From the NCBI GenBank assembly GCA_017443465.1, contig JAFRXO010000002.1:1-64000 (forward strand): a stretch of 64,000 bases of DNA, read 5' to 3'. This document shows positions 44,028 to 53,149 of this stretch, in pieces. The position numbers were made by a program, and so were the translations under genes. The notes under the pieces are model-generated. The model was not told where the DNA came from. It saw nothing but the letters and a program-made list of their open reading frames with translations, and searched no databases. The stretch comes from Bacteroidales bacterium. Its GTDB lineage: Bacteria; Bacteroidota; Bacteroidia; Bacteroidales; UBA932. Each line of letters begins with the position of its first letter. Position 1 is the first letter of the stretch.

Positions 44028-45182
44028 ATGAAAATCCTGGTAGTCGACGACGAGAAGTCAATCCGTAATTCCCTCAGGGAGATCCTCTCCGACGAGGGTT
44101 ATGAGGTTGATGTGGCCGAGGATGGTCCCATCGCCCTCAAGATGACCGCTGACGAGAAATACGACATAATATTCTGCGACATCAAGATGCCGGGGATGGA
44201 CGGGACCGAGGTGCTGTCGACCCTGGCCGGTTCGGGTTACGATGCCGCGATAATCATGATTTCCGGGCACGGAGACATCGACACCGCAGTGGACTGCATC
44301 AAGAAAGGAGCATATGATTTCATCCAGAAGCCCCTGGACCTCAACCGCATTCTCATAACCATAAAGAACGCTACCGACAAGACCAAGCTCGTCCAGGAGA
44401 CCAAGACCCTCAAGAAGAAAGTCTACGGCGGACAGCATATGGTAGGCAGTTCTGCCGCCCTTCAGCATATCCGCGACATAATCTCCAAAGTAGCGGCGAC
44501 GGATGCCAGGGTCCTTATCGAAGGAGCCAACGGCACGGGAAAGGAGCTGGTCGCCAGGTCCCTCTATCAGGAAAGCGACAGGGCCAACATGCCTTACATC
44601 GAGGTAAACTGTGCGGCTATCCCCTCTGAACTGATCGAGAGCGAACTGTTCGGACATGAAAAAGGCTCCTTCACCTCGGCCATCAAGCAGCACAAGGGAA
44701 AATTCGAGCAGGCTGACGGCGGAACTTTGTTCCTGGACGAGATAGGAGACATGTCCCTCGCCGCACAGGCGAAGGTCTTGAGGGTTCTCCAGGAGAAGAA
44801 GCTCTCCAGGGTCGGAAGCGACAAGGACATCGAAGTCAACGTAAGGGTGATCGCGGCTACCAACAAGGACCTCAAGGCCGAGATCGAGAAGGGGAATTTC
44901 CGTGAAGACCTGTATCACAGGCTCTCTGTGATCATTATCCGCGTCCCCACCCTGGATGAACGTAAGGAAGACATCCCTGAACTGGTACAGTATTTCACGG
45001 CACAGATATGCGCTGAGAGCGGAAAGCCACTCCGCACCTTCTCTCCGGAAGCTGTCAAAGCCCTGCAGGCCAAGAGCTGGCCCGGAAACATCCGTGAGTT
45101 GCGCAACGTAGTGGAGAGGCTGCTGATCCTCGGCAATGAACCGGTCACGGCTAAAGACGTGTCCGACTATGCCTCTGCCTGA
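44028..45182 (+). CDS. NtrC-family sigma-54 response regulator lacking a DNA-binding domain
   Basis: 384 residues: receiver domain (VVDDEKSIRN, phospho-acceptor Asp51 in FCDIKMPG, KP at 101-102), then the sigma-54 AAA+ domain with Walker A EGANGTGKE (165-173), ELFGHEKGSFTSA (the sigma-54-contacting GAFTGA loop is GSFTSA, 213-218), Walker B GGTLFLDEIGD, sensor/Arg finger FREDLYHRL, and WPGNIRELRNVVER near 351-364. It stops at DVSDYASA without the ~60-residue Fis-type helix-turn-helix. It would activate sigma-54 promoters from solution or through another protein. The probable kinase is the NtrY-like protein at 37,091-40,606. It is 30 bases from the next gene on the same strand. Confidence 0.9.
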   Translation: MKILVVDDEKSIRNSLREILSDEGYEVDVAEDGPIALKMTADEKYDIIFCDIKMPGMDGTEVLSTLAGSGYDAAIIMISGHGDIDTAVDCIKKGAYDFIQKPLDLNRILITIKNATDKTKLVQETKTLKKKVYGGQHMVGSSAALQHIRDIISKVAATDARVLIEGANGTGKELVARSLYQESDRANMPYIEVNCAAIPSELIESELFGHEKGSFTSAIKQHKGKFEQADGGTLFLDEIGDMSLAAQAKVLRVLQEKKLSRVGSDKDIEVNVRVIAATNKDLKAEIEKGNFREDLYHRLSVIIIRVPTLDERKEDIPELVQYFTAQICAESGKPLRTFSPEAVKALQAKSWPGNIRELRNVVERLLILGNEPVTAKDVSDYASA

Positions 45183-45212
45183 CGAAAGAGTTAAAAGACA
45201 CAAAACAATAAT

Positions 45213-46586
45213 ATGAAGAGAATCATGATTTTCGCAGGAATATGCCTGATGGCTGTCTCCTGCGCTTCCAATGGGAAGAAAGCGGAAAACGATGCTGCAG
45301 TCAAGCTGATCACCCTGGATCCCGGGCACTTCCACGCTGCCCTCGTCCAGAAGCGTTCCTATCCCCAGGTAGACAACAATGTCTATGTCTATGCGCCCCA
45401 GGGAGACGACCTGAAGGAGCATCTCAAGAAAGTCGAAGCTTACAACAACAGGGAAGACGACCCCACTTCCTGGAACGAGGTGGTTTACGCCGGGGATGAC
45501 TTCCTTCAGAAGATGATCGACGAGAAGAAAGGCAACGTAGTAGTCCTCGCCGGAAACAACAAGGAGAAAGTCAATTACATCGAAAAATCCCTCGACGCTG
45601 GGTTCAACGTCCTTGCCGACAAGCCGATGGCAATTGACCCCGCAGGCTTCCGCCAGCTCCAGAAATGCTTCGACAAGGCCAAGGAAAAAGGGCTTGTCTT
45701 CTACGACATCATGACTGAGCGCAACGAGATCACCACTATGCTCCAGAAAGAGCTGTCAATGGTACCTTCCGTTTACGGAACCCAGCTCCAGGGAACTCCC
45801 CAGGAGCCAGCTTTCTACACTGAAAGCGTCCACCACCTCTACAAGGAGGTTTCAGGAGTACCCCTGATCCGTCCGGACTGGTTCTACGATGTCGAGTGCC
45901 AGGGTGAAGGCATAGTCGATGTCACCACACACCTTGTGGACCTTGTCCAGTGGGAAACCTTCCCGGGACAGTCTATCGACTATGACAGGGACATAGAGCT
46001 CCTGGATGCAAACCGCTGGCCCACCCCCGTTTCCCTGAAGCAGTTCACAATGTCCACCACTAAGACCGAGTTCCCCGATTTCCTCAAGAAATACGTAAAG
46101 GATGACGTCCTGGACTACTATTGCAACGGTGACATCCTCTACAAGATCAAGGGAGTGACGGCAAAGGTTTCCGTAACCTGGGAGTTCTCCTATCCTGAAG
46201 GAGGCGGTGACACCCACTACTCCATCATGAAGGGAAGCAAGGCCGACCTGATCATCCGCCAGGGCAAGGAGCAGTCCTTCCGTCCTGAACTCTACATCGA
46301 GGCCGTAAAAGCAGATGCAGATTACGGGAAAGCCCTCGAGGCCGCCATTGCCAAGCTCGCGGAGAAATATCCCGGTATCGCCCTCGTCAACCTCTCTGAA
46401 GGGAAATGGCAGGTTACTATTCCCGACGTCTATCGCGTAGGACATGAGGCTCACTTCGGCCAGGTAATGGACAATTACCTAGAATACCTGCAGAACGGAA
46501 ATATGCCTGAGTGGGAAGTTCCCGGAATGATCGCCAAATACCGCCTGACCACTTCCGCCCTGGAAATGGCCCGCAGCAAGAAATAA
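45213..46586 (+). CDS. Gfo/Idh/MocA-family oxidoreductase-like lipoprotein
   Basis: 457 residues. Lipobox MAVSCASN (Cys ~17), then a Rossmann-like segment (KLITLDPGHFHAALVQKRSY, NVVVLAGNNKEKVNYIEKSL, FNVLADKPMAIDPAGF with the typical EKP-like DKP) and a C-terminal substrate domain (WFYDVECQGEGIVDVTTHLVDLVQW). Most family members are cytosolic NAD(P)-dependent sugar dehydrogenases; here the glycine-rich nucleotide loop (GxGxxG) is not evident (LDPGHFHAA instead) and the protein is predicted to be lipid-anchored. It belongs to the Bacteroidota group annotated as putative oxidoreductases. Substrate unknown. Confidence 0.8.
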   Translation: MKRIMIFAGICLMAVSCASNGKKAENDAAVKLITLDPGHFHAALVQKRSYPQVDNNVYVYAPQGDDLKEHLKKVEAYNNREDDPTSWNEVVYAGDDFLQKMIDEKKGNVVVLAGNNKEKVNYIEKSLDAGFNVLADKPMAIDPAGFRQLQKCFDKAKEKGLVFYDIMTERNEITTMLQKELSMVPSVYGTQLQGTPQEPAFYTESVHHLYKEVSGVPLIRPDWFYDVECQGEGIVDVTTHLVDLVQWETFPGQSIDYDRDIELLDANRWPTPVSLKQFTMSTTKTEFPDFLKKYVKDDVLDYYCNGDILYKIKGVTAKVSVTWEFSYPEGGGDTHYSIMKGSKADLIIRQGKEQSFRPELYIEAVKADADYGKALEAAIAKLAEKYPGIALVNLSEGKWQVTIPDVYRVGHEAHFGQVMDNYLEYLQNGNMPEWEVPGMIAKYRLTTSALEMARSKK

Positions 46587-46601
46587 TAAAGGCTTGAAAT
46601 A

Positions 46602-47402
46602 CTAAAGCGGTTGCCCGTCCTCTGCTCCGGCAGGGTGACGGGCTTCCCATTCTGCCTTGGCCCTCTCCACTGAAACGGAACGCTTCAGTACGAAGCCGGC
46701 ACCGAGGTATTTGGTCCGCACATCCTCATCAGAGGCCAGTTGCTGAGGAGTCCCTTCCTGAAGGATGGATCCCTCATAGAGAAGATAAGCCCTGTCGGTA
46801 ATGGCCAGGGTCTCACCTACGTTGTGGTCTGTTATGATGACTCCGATGTTCTTGTACTTGAGCTTGGCGATAATGTACTGGATGTCCTCGACCGCGATAG
46901 GGTCAACTCCCGCGAAAGGCTCATCCAGAAGGATGAATTTCGGGTCGATGGCAAGGGCCCGGGCTATTTCGCAGCGTCTTCTCTCTCCTCCCGAGAGCTG
47001 GATTCCAAGGCTCTTGCGGACTTTCGACAGATTGAATTCGTCGATAAGGGATTCCAGCCTGTCTTTGCGCTCCTGCTTAGTCATATCGGACAATTCCATT
47101 ACCGACATGATATTGTCTTCTACCGACATTTTCCTGAAGACGGAAGCCTCCTGAGGAAGATAGCCGATCCCCTTCTGGGCACGCCTGTACATCGGCAGGT
47201 CGGTTATCTCTTCGTCATCGAGGAAAACCCGGCCGTCATTCGGGACGATCTGGCCGGTAATCATATAGAAGCTGGTGGTCTTTCCCGCTCCGTTCGGACC
47301 GAGGAAACCTACGATCTCCCCCTGCTCCACTTCCATGGAGACACCCTTGACGACGGTACGGACCCCGTATTTCTTGACAAGTTTCTCTGCGCGTAACTTC
47401 AT
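46602..47402 (-). CDS. lptB: LPS export ABC transporter ATPase LptB
   Basis: 266 residues. Walker [16 protein letters not shown]-loop [13 protein letters not shown], signature [16 protein letters not shown], Walker [15 protein letters not shown]-loop ITDHNVGET, followed by [20 protein letters not shown]: diagnostic of LptB, which powers LPS extraction through LptFGC. The Bacteroidota form has a longer C-terminal tail. The ATG at 47402 ([13 protein letters not shown]) was chosen; it lies 16 bases after the dnaX stop codon. An upstream in-frame ATG at 47426 would overlap dnaX. Confidence 0.93.
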   Translation of the reverse strand: MKLRAEKLVKKYGVRTVVKGVSMEVEQGEIVGFLGPNGAGKTTSFYMITGQIVPNDGRVFLDDEEITDLPMYRRAQKGIGYLPQEASVFRKMSVEDNIMSVMELSDMTKQERKDRLESLIDEFNLSKVRKSLGIQLSGGERRRCEIARALAIDPKFILLDEPFAGVDPIAVEDIQYIIAKLKYKNIGVIITDHNVGETLAITDRAYLLYEGSILQEGTPQQLASDEDVRTKYLGAGFVLKRSVSVERAKAEWEARHPAGAEDGQPL

Positions 47403-47418
47403 GGTCTGAAATTCTTTG

Positions 47419-49158
47419 TCACACATCCAGGTCCAGGTCCCTTACCAGGTTCCTGACCTCGCCGTTCTTTGACATCAGGTCCTTGGCCTGGTCCGACGGC
47501 ATATACTTGACATCCTTTGTCTCTTCCTGAGGAGTGATCCCAACCTCAAGGCGCACTTTCCCTGTCCCCAGGATGGTCTGGAAGTCCCTCTCCAGACTGC
47601 GGAGCATCTTTTCCCTGAGCCACTGCTCCTGTGCTACGTTCAGCACGTTGAACGTCACTTCCTTGTAACCGTCTTTAGAGGCTATTTCCAGCTTGGAACC
47701 GGAAAGGGCCGTAGCAAGACGGGGGCGGGAAGCATATTTCTGGGCAAGTTCGTTCCATTTCTCGCGGATACTGTCATCTTCGGGCACAATATCCTCTGAG
47801 GGAGCAACGGGCTTGGCGGCCTCCGTCTTCCCCTGGCGGTTCATCATGGCGCTCAGAGACAGGGCTGAACCCCTTGAACTGACAGGTGCAGCCGGTTTTT
47901 CCGCCTTAGGTTCCGGTTTCTCCGCTTTCACTTCAGGCTGCTCCGGCTTGGGTTCTGCTTTCTCAGCCTTGGGAGCCGGCTTCTCAACTTTCGGCGCAGG
48001 CTTCTCTGCCGGCTGGGCTTGCTGACGTGCTGCAGCTGCAACAGGTTTGGCAGGCGCCTCACCCTGGCGACAGAGCCAGGCCAGTTTCATCAAAGTGAAT
48101 TCGATGTGGAGTCTGGGATTCACTGCATATTTGTACTCCGCCTCACATGCAGTGGTAAGTGCAAGGGCGCTGTAAAGGAAATTCAGGGGGCAGCGCGATG
48201 CCTGCTCGAGATAACGCTGGCGGAGGGAATCGGGAAGTTCCAGAAGCGAATCCAGTCCCCCGCTACCTGCAACCACCAGGTCACGCAGATGCGATGACAG
48301 GGAGGCCATGAAATGAAGGGAGTTGAATCCCTTCGAAAGTATCTCGTCGAATATCAGGAGCGGCTGGGCGAAATCTCCCGTCAGGAAACAGTCGACCAGT
48401 CTGAACGAATACTCGTAATCCAGGACATTCAGATTGCGGATAACGTCGTCATATGCCACGTCTGTGCCGCAGAACGCCACTGTCTGGTCAAAGATAGTAA
48501 GCGCGTCACGCATCGCGCCGTCCGCCTTCCCGGCTATGACGTAGAGGGACCTGTCGTCTATGGTAACTCCTTCCTTGCTGGCGATGGACCTCAGGTTGGC
48601 AACCATGTCAGAGATGCTGATACGGTTGAAATCATATGTCTGGCACCTGGAGAGGATCGTGGGAAGTATCTTGTGCTTCTCGGTTGTGGCAAGGATGAAT
48701 ATCGCATGTGCAGGCGGCTCCTCGAGCGTCTTGAGGAAGGCGTTGAAGGCCTGGGAGGAAAGCATATGCACCTCGTCGATGATGAAGACGCTGTATTTGC
48801 CGACCTGCGGAGGTATGTTCACCTGGTCGATAAGCGCCTTCATGTCCTCGATTCCGTTATTGGACGCGGCATCCAGTTCATGGATGCAATAGGAGCGTCC
48901 TTCCTGGAAGGAAACACATGATTCACAATGGCCGCAGGGCTCCAGTCCCGGTCCGGGATCGGTGCAGTTTATGGTCTTCGCGAAGATGCGGGCAGTACTG
49001 GTCTTGCCGACTCCGCGGGGGCCGCAGAAAAGATATGCATGGGCCAGCTTACCCCTCTGGATGGAGTTCTTGAGGGTCTGGGCTATGTTGTCCTGGCCTA
49101 TTAATTCGGAAAAGGAGTCAGGCCTGTACTTCCTCGCCGATACGATATATTCCGCCAT
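47419..49158 (-). CDS. dnaX: DNA polymerase III subunit gamma/tau
   Basis: 579 residues. Clamp-loader AAA+ domain I-II ([20 protein letters not shown], Walker [15 protein letters not shown], a four-Cys zinc site [17 protein letters not shown], Walker [23 protein letters not shown] motif [10 protein letters not shown]), domain III, then an Ala/Pro/Lys/Glu-rich linker of EKPAPK-like repeats (about residues 385-430) and a C-terminal tau-like domain. Initiates at the ATG 49158 ([11 protein letters not shown]); the promoter box is only six bases upstream, so the mRNA may be leaderless. lptB follows in the operon. Confidence 0.95.
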   Translation of the reverse strand: MAEYIVSARKYRPDSFSELIGQDNIAQTLKNSIQRGKLAHAYLFCGPRGVGKTSTARIFAKTINCTDPGPGLEPCGHCESCVSFQEGRSYCIHELDAASNNGIEDMKALIDQVNIPPQVGKYSVFIIDEVHMLSSQAFNAFLKTLEEPPAHAIFILATTEKHKILPTILSRCQTYDFNRISISDMVANLRSIASKEGVTIDDRSLYVIAGKADGAMRDALTIFDQTVAFCGTDVAYDDVIRNLNVLDYEYSFRLVDCFLTGDFAQPLLIFDEILSKGFNSLHFMASLSSHLRDLVVAGSGGLDSLLELPDSLRQRYLEQASRCPLNFLYSALALTTACEAEYKYAVNPRLHIEFTLMKLAWLCRQGEAPAKPVAAAARQQAQPAEKPAPKVEKPAPKAEKAEPKPEQPEVKAEKPEPKAEKPAAPVSSRGSALSLSAMMNRQGKTEAAKPVAPSEDIVPEDDSIREKWNELAQKYASRPRLATALSGSKLEIASKDGYKEVTFNVLNVAQEQWLREKMLRSLERDFQTILGTGKVRLEVGITPQEETKDVKYMPSDQAKDLMSKNGEVRNLVRDLDLDV

Positions 49159-49164
49159 ATATTG

Positions 49165-49172
49165 CAAAGTTA
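49165..49172 (-). promoter_or_regulatory. -7 box of dnaX (near-leaderless)
   Basis: TAACTTTG on the minus strand; only six bases (CAATAT) lie between it and the dnaX ATG at 49158. Confidence 0.5.
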
Positions 49173-49194
49173 ACAAATTATGGCGGTCTTTTTG

Positions 49195-49202
49195 TACATT
49201 TG
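49195..49202 (+). promoter_or_regulatory. -7 box of the M16 peptidase operon
   Basis: TACATTTG, perfect TAnnTTTG, 21 bases before the ATG at 49224. Confidence 0.55.
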
Positions 49203-49223
49203 CATAGAGAAAAAGATACGTCT

Positions 49224-50084
49224 ATGCAAAAACCATCATTCTTAAGGTCACTGCCTCTTCTCGCGAGCCTGCTTCTTTCAATCATCGTTTGCAGTCCCGC
49301 AAGTGCACAAGCAAAGATTGAGACCAGGGAATACAAGCTGGCCGACTTTACCCACAAGACCATCAAGGTGGTCCTCAGCGGCAATGACATTTTCGATGAA
49401 GCGCTCAAGGCAGAGGTAGGGAGCAGATGGAATCTCAACCCATTCGAGTTCTGCACGATGGATTCCTTCAAACAGCTCCGCAAAAGCAAGGATTTCTATT
49501 TCATGATCCCTGTCAAGGAAACCGGCAAGGACGGCAGGGCCACCATTTATTTCCTGACCATAGTCAAGGGAGGGACCGGAGAGGAGCTCAGCGATATGCT
49601 TGAAGTCGCATCATTCCCCATATGCCCGGCTGAAAACCTGGGCGGACGCGAACTCGTGTTCATGGGAGCGATAGTCGAATCCCTCCAGGAATATGCGACA
49701 AAAGGCACGGGAGGATCCACTGCCGTGACAATGCGCAATGCATATGGCCGTAGCGTCAACCGCTCCACCCAGACGAAGAGGATCATATTCTCAGAAGAAG
49801 ACATATGCCCTATAGTGGACAGGACGGGCTTTGACGCCGACATGATGACTGCGGAAGAGGAAGAAGCATGCAAGATGTACTCGGAAGGATCATATAACCT
49901 CCTCGGCAGCTATGTAATCGCCCCTGAGGACCCCAAGAAAGGCGATTGGTGCACCTGTTTCCTCTTCGGAGCCGATGACCAGAAGATCTACTACATGGCG
50001 TCCCACAAGATAGGGGGGAAGAACGGGGCCGGCTTCACCACAAAGGACATCAAGAAAATCATAAAGTCCAGGAAACTGAAATAA
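49224..50084 (+). CDS. secreted protein of unknown function
   Basis: 286 residues with a Sec signal peptide (MQKPSFLRSLPLLASLLLSI, cleavage after ASAQ). The mature part is alpha/beta with no TM: REYKLADFTHKTIKVVLSGN, LRKSKDFYFMIPVKETGKDG, YFLTIVKGG, YATKGTGGSTAVTMRNAYGR. Only three Cys in the mature chain (near 90, 153 and 253). I do not recognise a named family. Its stop codon overlaps the ATG of the M16 peptidase by one base (TAATG), so it is expressed with that peptidase and may act with it in the periplasm. It leads the rightward operon. Confidence 0.75.
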   Translation: MQKPSFLRSLPLLASLLLSIIVCSPASAQAKIETREYKLADFTHKTIKVVLSGNDIFDEALKAEVGSRWNLNPFEFCTMDSFKQLRKSKDFYFMIPVKETGKDGRATIYFLTIVKGGTGEELSDMLEVASFPICPAENLGGRELVFMGAIVESLQEYATKGTGGSTAVTMRNAYGRSVNRSTQTKRIIFSEEDICPIVDRTGFDADMMTAEEEEACKMYSEGSYNLLGSYVIAPEDPKKGDWCTCFLFGADDQKIYYMASHKIGGKNGAGFTTKDIKKIIKSRKLK

Positions 50085-51349
50085 TGCTCACAGGCAGGAC
50101 TCCATACGGACTCCGCTATGCATTGAAGCGGCGTTCCGGTTCTTCGGTCGCATATGTCGCCCTGACCATCCGCTGCGGCACCAGGGATGAAACCGGTTTC
50201 CCGGGCGGAACCGCGCATTTCACTGAACATACCATATTCAAAGGGACCGCCCATAAGACCGCTTCCAGGATAAACAGCTGCCTGGAAAGAGTCGGAGGCG
50301 ACCTTAACGCCTACACCAACAAGGAGGAGATAGTCATCCACGCCACAGTGCTCAAGGAAGACATCGGCAGGGCCGCCCGCCTTCTCTTCGAGCTTGCCAG
50401 GACTCCCTCTTTCCCCGAGACGGAAATAGAAACTGAAAGAGGCGTTGTAATAGAGGAAATCCATTCCTACAAGGACTCCCACGCGGATGACATATTCGAC
50501 CGTTTCGAGGAGATGCTTTTCAAGGGGCATCCTCTCGGCGGCCTGATCCTGGGGTCTGCAGCAACCGTCCGCAAGATAACTCCGGACATGTTGAGAGACT
50601 TCGTCAGTACCCGCTTCACTCCTGACAGGATGGCTTTTTCAGTGGTTGCTGACATGGATGAAAAGAAGTTGGAAGCCTCGCTGCTGAAAGATGCCATGCC
50701 TTTCTTCGAGGATGCTTCCCCGGTCCCCGCCCCGGATTCACCGATGTCTGCTCCGGAGCCCTCAATGACCACCGAATACCGGCTGCCCGCTCCCCTTCAC
50801 TTCAACAAGACAGTGGACAAACGCAGCCACGAAGCCGATGTAATAATCGGCGGCCTGGCCCCTTCTCTTTATGAGACGTCCGAGCGGACAGCCCTGACCC
50901 TTCTGGGCAACATCCTGGGAGGGCCCGGTTCGAATTCTCTCCTGAACACTTCGCTGCGCGAGAAACACGGGTGGGTCTATGGCATTGAAACCTGGTACAA
51001 CCGCTATGCAGAGACCGGATCCTTCGGAATCAGTTTCGGATGTGACAAAGCCAACATAGACAAGTGCTTTTCCGAGATCGGGAAGATCTGCAGCAAGGTC
51101 AGGGAGAAACCTTTCACCCCTTCATTCCTCAAGGCTGCGAAAAAACAACTCTACGGCCAGATGGCGATCAGTTCCGACTTCGGAGAGACGTCCTGCCTGT
51201 CCATGGGAAAGAATCTCATGGCTTTCAACAAGATAGCTACATCCTCCGAAATCATGGAGGCCTTTGACGCTATAACTCCCGACGACCTGTGCTCTGTCGC
51301 AGCCAAAGTCCTGGATCCGGACAGGCTCTCCACCCTGGTATATCTCTAG
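50084..51349 (+). CDS. M16 family zinc peptidase
   Basis: 421 residues. The inverted zinc motif HFTEH (residues 45-49) and the third ligand Glu125 in ETERGVVIEEI, 76 residues downstream, are intact, so it is a catalytic beta-type subunit of a two-domain M16B peptidase (pitrilysin/processing-peptidase group). The C-terminal half has the RxxY-like loop near LREKHGWVYGIETWYNRYAETG. There is no signal peptide, so it is probably cytosolic. One-base overlap with the secreted unknown and CATATG-linked start of the O-methyltransferase three bases downstream indicate one operon. Confidence 0.9.
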   Translation: MLTGRTPYGLRYALKRRSGSSVAYVALTIRCGTRDETGFPGGTAHFTEHTIFKGTAHKTASRINSCLERVGGDLNAYTNKEEIVIHATVLKEDIGRAARLLFELARTPSFPETEIETERGVVIEEIHSYKDSHADDIFDRFEEMLFKGHPLGGLILGSAATVRKITPDMLRDFVSTRFTPDRMAFSVVADMDEKKLEASLLKDAMPFFEDASPVPAPDSPMSAPEPSMTTEYRLPAPLHFNKTVDKRSHEADVIIGGLAPSLYETSERTALTLLGNILGGPGSNSLLNTSLREKHGWVYGIETWYNRYAETGSFGISFGCDKANIDKCFSEIGKICSKVREKPFTPSFLKAAKKQLYGQMAISSDFGETSCLSMGKNLMAFNKIATSSEIMEAFDAITPDDLCSVAAKVLDPDRLSTLVYL

Positions 51350-51352
51350 CAT

Positions 51353-51985
51353 ATGCTCAGCGAAGAAGAAAAATACATCCTGGAACACAGTTCCCCGCAG
51401 GAAGAAGGGCTCGACTGGATAATAAAGCAGACAAATATCCGGACCCATTACCAGCAGATGCTCGCCGGTCCCGTACAGGGGCGGCTGTTGAAAATGCTGG
51501 CGGCGGCCACCGGTGCCAGGAGAGCATTGGAAATAGGCACATTCACCGGGTACTCCTCAGCTTGCATAGCCCTGGGGATGCCCCCTGACGGGCACATCGA
51601 CAGCCTTGAAAAGAACGACGAACTGGAGGACCTCATCCTCGAAGGATGGAAGCGCACCGGTGTCGGACACAAAACCCGACTCATTATCGGAGATGCCCTC
51701 CAGACCCTTAAAGGACTAGAGGGCCCATATGACCTGGTCTTCATCGACGGAGCGAAAAGCGAATACTGCGACTATCTCGCAATGGTAGTTGACAAAGTGC
51801 GAAGCGACGGGCTCATAATAGCAGACGACACCCTTTGGGCCGGGCGCCTGTGGGAAAAACCTATGCCCGGGGATCCTCAGACCACAGGGATTGCCGCCTT
51901 CAACGACATGGCGGCTTCGGACCCGCGATTGGAATGTGTGCTCCTGCCACTTCGGCACGGACTTTCAATAATCAGAAAACGCTGA
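51353..51985 (+). CDS. class I SAM-dependent O-methyltransferase
   Basis: 210 residues, O-methyltransferase family 3 (CCoAOMT-like). SAM motif I RALEIGTFTGYSSACIALGM, the metal/SAM Asp in HIDSLEKNDEL, DLVFIDGAKSEYCDYL (motif with catalytic Asp), ADDTLWAGRLW (metal ligand Asp-Asn type, here DD) and the C-terminal LPLRHGLSIIRKR. Transfers methyl to a catechol-like or other hydroxyl acceptor; natural acceptor unknown. The ATG is in CATATG three bases after the M16 stop. Confidence 0.9.
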   Translation: MLSEEEKYILEHSSPQEEGLDWIIKQTNIRTHYQQMLAGPVQGRLLKMLAAATGARRALEIGTFTGYSSACIALGMPPDGHIDSLEKNDELEDLILEGWKRTGVGHKTRLIIGDALQTLKGLEGPYDLVFIDGAKSEYCDYLAMVVDKVRSDGLIIADDTLWAGRLWEKPMPGDPQTTGIAAFNDMAASDPRLECVLLPLRHGLSIIRKR

Positions 51986-51990
51986 AACAT

Positions 51991-53145
51991 ATGAAAAGAC
52001 GAGATTTCCTGAAAAACACGGCTGCGATCGCAGCAGGAGCTGCCCTTACCGGGACCGGAGCGGTTTCATGCACCGGAAACGGCCGGAACGTCCCCGCGGC
52101 CAACATCATCCTCGGTGCCGGAGGAAAGATGGAGCTCCGGTTCTTTCCATATGAACTCCAGCTTGCACACACTTTCACCGTAGCCACCTACTCCCGCAAA
52201 ACCACTCCGGATGTCCAGGTAGAGATCCGATATGAAGGCCTGACAGGATATGGTGAGGCTTCAATGCCCCCCTATCTCGGCCAGAGCGTAGAGAGCGTCA
52301 CGGCATTCCTCAAGAAAGTAGACCTGTCTTCCTTCAACGACCCCACGAAACTGGAAGACATCCTCGCATATGTAGATTCTATCTCCGAGGGCGACACGGC
52401 GGCGAAGGCAGCTATAGATATCGCCCTCCACGACCTGGTGGGCAAGATCCTGGGAGCCCCATGGTACCGCATATGGGGACTGGATCCTCTAAAGGCTCCC
52501 GACACCACTTTCACAATCGGGATTGACACCCCGGAGGTGGTCACCCAGAAAACCCGCGAATGCGCCGACCGGTTCAACATCCTGAAAGTCAAGGTCGGCC
52601 TCGACAACGATAAAGAGATGATAGAGACCATACGCAAAGTCACTGACCTTCCTATCGCCGTTGACGCCAACCAGGGCTGGACCGACCGGTCCAAAGCCCT
52701 GGATGAGATTTTCTGGCTGAAAGAGCAGGGAATCGTAATGGTAGAGCAGCCGATGCCAAAGGAACGGATGGATGACAATGCCTGGATCACCGAGCACAGC
52801 CCACTCCCCATTTTCGCAGACGAATCCATCCAGAGGCTCCGGGACATCCCATCGGTCAAGGGGGCCTACACCGGGATAAACATCAAGCTCATGAAATGTA
52901 CCGGAATGAGAGAGGCCTGGAAAATGCTGAACTATGCAAGGGCTGAAGGCATGAAGGTAATGATCGGATGCATGACCGAAACCTCCTGCGCAGTCTCGGC
53001 CGCAGCCCAACTGTCTCCTGCAGTGGACTTTGCAGACCTGGACGGCAACCTACTCATTAAAAACGACCGATTCTCGGGCGTAACTGTCGAGAAGGGAAAA
53101 CTCACCCTTCCCGACCGCCCGGGAATCGGACTCGAATTGCTTTAA
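51991..53145 (+). CDS. dipeptide (L-Ala-D/L-Glu) epimerase, Tat lipoprotein-like
   Basis: 384 residues, enolase superfamily, muconate-lactonizing subgroup. Acid/base Lys pair K199 and K201 (ILKVKVG), metal ligands D225 (AVDANQGW), E252 (VEQPMP), D277 (FADES), second base K299 (INIKL). DLDGNLLI (349-356) is the DxD motif that binds the substrate alpha-ammonium group and marks dipeptide epimerases. It interconverts L-Ala-L-Glu and L-Ala-D-Glu during murein-peptide recycling. The N-terminus KRRDFLK plus AVSC suggests a Tat-exported lipoprotein, so it may act on peptides outside the cytoplasm. The ATG lies in CATATG five bases after the methyltransferase stop. Confidence 0.88.
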   Translation: MKRRDFLKNTAAIAAGAALTGTGAVSCTGNGRNVPAANIILGAGGKMELRFFPYELQLAHTFTVATYSRKTTPDVQVEIRYEGLTGYGEASMPPYLGQSVESVTAFLKKVDLSSFNDPTKLEDILAYVDSISEGDTAAKAAIDIALHDLVGKILGAPWYRIWGLDPLKAPDTTFTIGIDTPEVVTQKTRECADRFNILKVKVGLDNDKEMIETIRKVTDLPIAVDANQGWTDRSKALDEIFWLKEQGIVMVEQPMPKERMDDNAWITEHSPLPIFADESIQRLRDIPSVKGAYTGINIKLMKCTGMREAWKMLNYARAEGMKVMIGCMTETSCAVSAAAQLSPAVDFADLDGNLLIKNDRFSGVTVEKGKLTLPDRPGIGLELL

Positions 53146-53149
53146 GCCG

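Noticed and set aside
47880-48010. Repetitive block in dnaX as a tandem repeat or CRISPR-like element
   Set aside because: It is an in-frame Glu-Lys-Pro-Ala linker (EKPAPK-type units) between domain III and the tau-like C-terminus, common in DnaX of this phylum; units vary in length and sequence.
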